DNA of 64,000 nucleotides from Vibrio sp. Y2-5. GTDB taxonomy: Bacteria > Pseudomonadota > Gammaproteobacteria > Enterobacterales > Vibrionaceae. Below are positions 61,561 to 64,000 of the stretch, piece after piece. Where the stretch lies: contig NZ_JACVEG010000002.1 of the NCBI RefSeq assembly GCF_014596725.1, positions 558,001 to 622,000 on the forward strand, in the 5' to 3' direction. Every line of letters starts with the position of its first letter. Position 1 is the first letter of the stretch. A program made the translations under genes and the position numbers. The notes under the pieces are model-generated. The model saw only the letters and a program-made list of their open reading frames with translations, was not told the origin of the DNA and ran no database searches.

Positions 61561-62337
61561 CTATAACGAGTTTTTAACGAAATCTAGCCATCTAGGTATG
61601 TTGGTTCTATACCAGTCAATGTACTTTTCTTTTTCAGGATTATTTCGGCTAACTAAGATGTTCACCACTTCAATGATAATCCAGCACTTTGCGATGATGA
61701 GGTGTCGTAGGAGTTCAGTTTCTGGAAGTAAAGCATTATGCCGAGTGTACTGTTCAATAATGAGTTTGTAGTCAGAAATGGTTCCAAGTCCAGTGACCAA
61801 AGGTGCCAAATCAATAGCCGGACTGCCGTGCCCAAAACGCTCCCAGTCGAACAACACAAGTTCTCCGTTGTCTCTGGTTCCCCAATTGCCATCATTTGTA
61901 TCACCAGATATTAAGGTTTTACACTCAAATATGCAGCTCGATAGTGATTGAACTCGTTTTATTGACGATTCTGCGGAGTTAGGAAGGTTCAATATCCTGA
62001 GCGCTTCATCGGTAGCATCATCAGTCCATTCATGCTTTTTAACTGGAAACGAAGGAAAATACTCAGACCGATGAAGGCTGGCCAACTGGACAAACAAATC
62101 AGGTTGAGCGCGCAGTTCCTGTAACGAGATTCTATTTGGAATATGTTCGATGAAGAGATTATTTCCATCTAACTTTACTAGTGCAGGTGAATTCACGCCT
62201 TTCAAATTTTGAGCAGCGGTTTGATAAAAGTGTATTTCTACTTCTGATGCATCTTGTTTTAACACACAATTAATGCCGTCTAGAACCTCTACAGAAACTC
62301 TAGCGTTGCCCATTTTTGATAAATCTTTTGCGAGCAT
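61561..62337 (-). CDS. Aminoglycoside/choline kinase-like protein
   Basis: A 258-residue protein of the APH/choline kinase fold. The catalytic region reads ISGDTNDGNWG and the metal site FDWERFGHGSPAIDL. In true kinases the first motif is HGDxxxxN; here Ser replaces His, while Asp and Asn remain. The N-lobe is short. It may phosphorylate a small alcohol or be a divergent member; drug resistance should not be assumed. It precedes the ABM-domain gene's end by 25 bp on the same strand. Confidence 0.72.
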   Translation of the reverse strand: MLAKDLSKMGNARVSVEVLDGINCVLKQDASEVEIHFYQTAAQNLKGVNSPALVKLDGNNLFIEHIPNRISLQELRAQPDLFVQLASLHRSEYFPSFPVKKHEWTDDATDEALRILNLPNSAESSIKRVQSLSSCIFECKTLISGDTNDGNWGTRDNGELVLFDWERFGHGSPAIDLAPLVTGLGTISDYKLIIEQYTRHNALLPETELLRHLIIAKCWIIIEVVNILVSRNNPEKEKYIDWYRTNIPRWLDFVKNSL

Positions 62338-62362
62338 AATTCTTCTTCGTTATCGAGATTGG

Positions 62363-62683
62363 TTATGCCTGCGCTTGTGATGACTGCAGGTAGTCATCAC
62401 AGACTTCAAGCTTATAGGCCGTCTTGGAACTCAGCAGACAATCATGCATTTTTTGGCGAGATATCTTATAGAGTTCATCAGTAACAACATGATCTTTTTC
62501 CCATTGTTCGCGGCTTGGCCATTGAGCATACCCAACGAAAACATTGGGTAGATCTGACTGATGAAGCCGAGAGCCAAAACTACCACAATGCTGATAAATG
62601 GCTTTAGTGAAATCTAGCCAAGATTCTCGAAATGCAGCTTCCATTCCCTCTTTAACTTCAAACTCATACACAGCGATGAACAT
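62363..62683 (-). CDS. ABM-domain (antibiotic biosynthesis monooxygenase-like) protein
   Basis: A 106-residue dimeric alpha-beta barrel protein: MFIAVYEFEVKEGMEAAFRESWLDFTKAIYQHCGSFGSRLHQ, then VFVGYAQWPSREQWEK. Small members are monooxygenases or of unknown use. Followed by the kinase-like gene (25-bp gap), so they may form an operon. Confidence 0.8.
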   Translation of the reverse strand: MFIAVYEFEVKEGMEAAFRESWLDFTKAIYQHCGSFGSRLHQSDLPNVFVGYAQWPSREQWEKDHVVTDELYKISRQKMHDCLLSSKTAYKLEVCDDYLQSSQAQA

Positions 62684-62773
62684 GATTTTTCTCCTTGCCC
62701 ATTATCCATATGGTTATCTATCTGCATTATGCCGACTGAATGCTTAAGCGACAAATGACTCTAGTAGCAGTCA

Positions 62774-63142
62774 TCATTGATTAGGTACGAAAAGACGTAT
62801 TCTGTGTCCATCTGGGTCAATCGCAACAGCGCTATGCCCAAAGACTAAGTTTGTTGGCACTTGGAGGAATTTAACGCCCTTCGCTTGCCATTGATTAAAT
62901 AGCTGATGCAACGTCTCCGAGTCTTTAACTAACAACGAGAGCTCCGTCCCGCCACCAGTAACGGTTGAACTAGGGTCGGCTGTAGCTAACTGCTTTAACG
63001 CAATACTTGTCCCAATCTCTAACGGAAAATAAACAAACGTTGGCGATAAAACTTGCCCTTCACAATCAAATACATCGCTATAGAAGGCTTTACTTGTTTC
63101 AATATCTTTCACATACAAAACAAACGAATCAAAGGTAAACAT
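62774..63142 (-). CDS. VOC-family glyoxalase-like protein
   Basis: A 122-residue protein with the vicinal-oxygen-chelate fold: FVLYVKDIETSKAFYSDVFDCEGQVLSPTFVYFPLEIG and VFGHSAVAIDPDGHRIRLFVPNQ. The metal residues are not all canonical by eye; it could be a metal-binding dioxygenase, lyase or a ligand-binding protein. Downstream of a WYL regulator on the same strand (66-bp gap), possibly its target. Confidence 0.82.
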   Translation of the reverse strand: MFTFDSFVLYVKDIETSKAFYSDVFDCEGQVLSPTFVYFPLEIGTSIALKQLATADPSSTVTGGGTELSLLVKDSETLHQLFNQWQAKGVKFLQVPTNLVFGHSAVAIDPDGHRIRLFVPNQ

Positions 63143-63208
63143 ACATGCTCCAAACGTAATACAGTAAGATTTGATTGTTAATGTAATGGCTATCAGTGAC
63201 AGTTTCTG

Positions 63209-63910
63209 TCAGTAGCGTATTTTCTGATGATTAATCCCTTCTACTCGCTGCCACTCTTTAAGCAATTCAGAACGATGACGTGGGTACTTTTGTTCAAAGG
63301 TTAGCCAATGTTCAATTCTATCTACGCGAAAATTGCGAAATGCTTCTCGGGCTTCACACCAAGCGGCCAAAACATAATGTTGTTGAAACATACCAATCAA
63401 AATTGGCCAGATTACCCGAGAGCTTGAGTTTCCTTTTAAATCTAGGTAGTCAATCCTGACTTTGTGCTGATGCCGGATAGCCTGTCGAATATTAGACATA
63501 TCAATGGTCAACTCTGGCGCTTCAATAATTGATGCTACTCGTATGACTTCTTCGCTGTGTTTAACTTTGTGATTCGCTGGCAATACGGCTGAAATTTTTG
63601 CAATGGCGTTTTGAGCGGATTCACTGAATTCTCCATTTGCTTGTTTGGAAATCCAATCAGCACCTAGCAAAAGCGCCTCTAGCTCCTCCATTGAAAACAT
63701 CAGCGGAGGCAAGGTGAATGTTGGCTTCAATATATAACCAAGACCTGCTTCTCCTTCTATTTCTGCACCTTGTGTTTGCAGTGTCGCAATATCACGGTAG
63801 ATGGTACGCACACTGACATTTAACTTCTGGGATAAGTGTTCAGCGGAAACAGGGTATTTATGACACCGCAGCAATTGCAGTAAATCGAACAGTCGTTGGC
63901 TTCTAGACAT
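63209..63910 (-). CDS. YafY-type HTH/WYL transcriptional regulator
   Basis: A 233-residue regulator: an N-terminal DeoR-like winged helix (RLFDLLQLLRCHKYPVSAEHLSQKLNVSVRTIYRDIATLQTQGA) and a C-terminal WYL domain (about 135-230), with the key segment VRIDYLDLKGNSSSRVIWPI and VLAAWCEAREAFRNFRVDRIEHW. It ends near the VOC gene, which it probably controls. Ligand unknown. Confidence 0.9.
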   Translation of the reverse strand: MSRSQRLFDLLQLLRCHKYPVSAEHLSQKLNVSVRTIYRDIATLQTQGAEIEGEAGLGYILKPTFTLPPLMFSMEELEALLLGADWISKQANGEFSESAQNAIAKISAVLPANHKVKHSEEVIRVASIIEAPELTIDMSNIRQAIRHQHKVRIDYLDLKGNSSSRVIWPILIGMFQQHYVLAAWCEAREAFRNFRVDRIEHWLTFEQKYPRHRSELLKEWQRVEGINHQKIRY

Positions 63911-64000
63911 AAGAGCAAAGTATTCAGTTAAGTGGAATGGTAATAAGAATCGCTGTGGTACCCACTATAACTTTTATCGCTATGTTAGTTGTACTGAAAA

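Noticed and set aside
1..64000. CRISPR arrays, tRNA or rRNA genes, integrons or prophage
   Set aside because: I looked for evenly spaced repeats, cloverleaf ends, attC-like repeats and phage gene runs and saw none. A weak tRNA could still be missed by eye.

Overview
This window reads as part of chromosome II of a marine Vibrio, probably outside the cholera group. The evidence is a quorum-regulatory Qrr small RNA with LuxO boxes and a sigma-54 promoter (about 20.03-20.27 kb), a ktrAB potassium system with KtrB of the Vibrio length, a divergent malK / malEFG locus with MalT-like boxes, and speG, a vpsT-like regulator, cheV and several GGDEF genes. From memory, their order (malEFG-malK-speG-vpsT-cheV-GGDEF-DUF3612 regulator-qrr-GGDEF-AlkB-GGDEF) matches the VCA0943-VCA0965 stretch of Vibrio cholerae chromosome II. 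I could not check this by search.

Layout. 0-9.3 kb: partial SulP permease, M23 murein endopeptidase, two-domain glutaredoxin, EamA transporter, the ohr/ohrR peroxide pair, FAH-family enzyme and azlCD. 9.3-14.7 kb: MscS channel, ktrAB, ppnP and a pirin. 15-24 kb: a c-di-GMP and quorum-sensing block with three diguanylate cyclases of different architecture, an AlkB-like dioxygenase, the qrr gene, and an XRE/DUF3612 regulator divergent from a small gene. 24-31 kb: EamA/MarR pair with paired operators, cheV, ppiC, an outer-membrane protein, the vpsT-like regulator, ybjQ, a 2OG oxygenase and speG. 31-37.1 kb: an accessory block with UDP-glucose dehydrogenase and a curli system (csgEFG on the minus strand; two curlins and a small periplasmic protein on the plus strand) lying between speG and malK. 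37.5-43.1 kb: malK and malEFG. 43.9-48.7 kb: alanine racemase and a dgcN-dgcA-D-aminotransferase operon for D-amino acids. 48.8-56.5 kb: thioesterase, MFS transporter, isochorismatase, AraC regulator, 5'-nucleotidase, a transposase-like zinc-ribbon gene and a GST. 56.8-64 kb: a MINPP-like histidine phosphatase, M14 peptidase, DUF808 protein, a broken rlmC, an L,D-transpeptidase-fold protein, a kinase-like protein and small enzymes with a WYL regulator.

How it fits together. The central 15-37 kb links quorum sensing (Qrr), c-di-GMP synthesis (three GGDEF proteins), a c-di-GMP-type transcription factor (VpsT/CsgD family), curli secretion and curlin genes, and UDP-glucuronate supply, so it looks like a biofilm-lifestyle region. 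The best candidates for something new are: a promoter-hairpins-terminator unit at about 5.90-6.02 kb that may be an unannotated small RNA; a 3.1-kb module bounded by a repeated AraC 3' end (52.58 and 55.78 kb) in which every base difference is synonymous; a VpsT-like protein with an altered c-di-GMP-binding tetrapeptide next to a curli locus that lacks its own csgD; and several operator-like repeat arrays.
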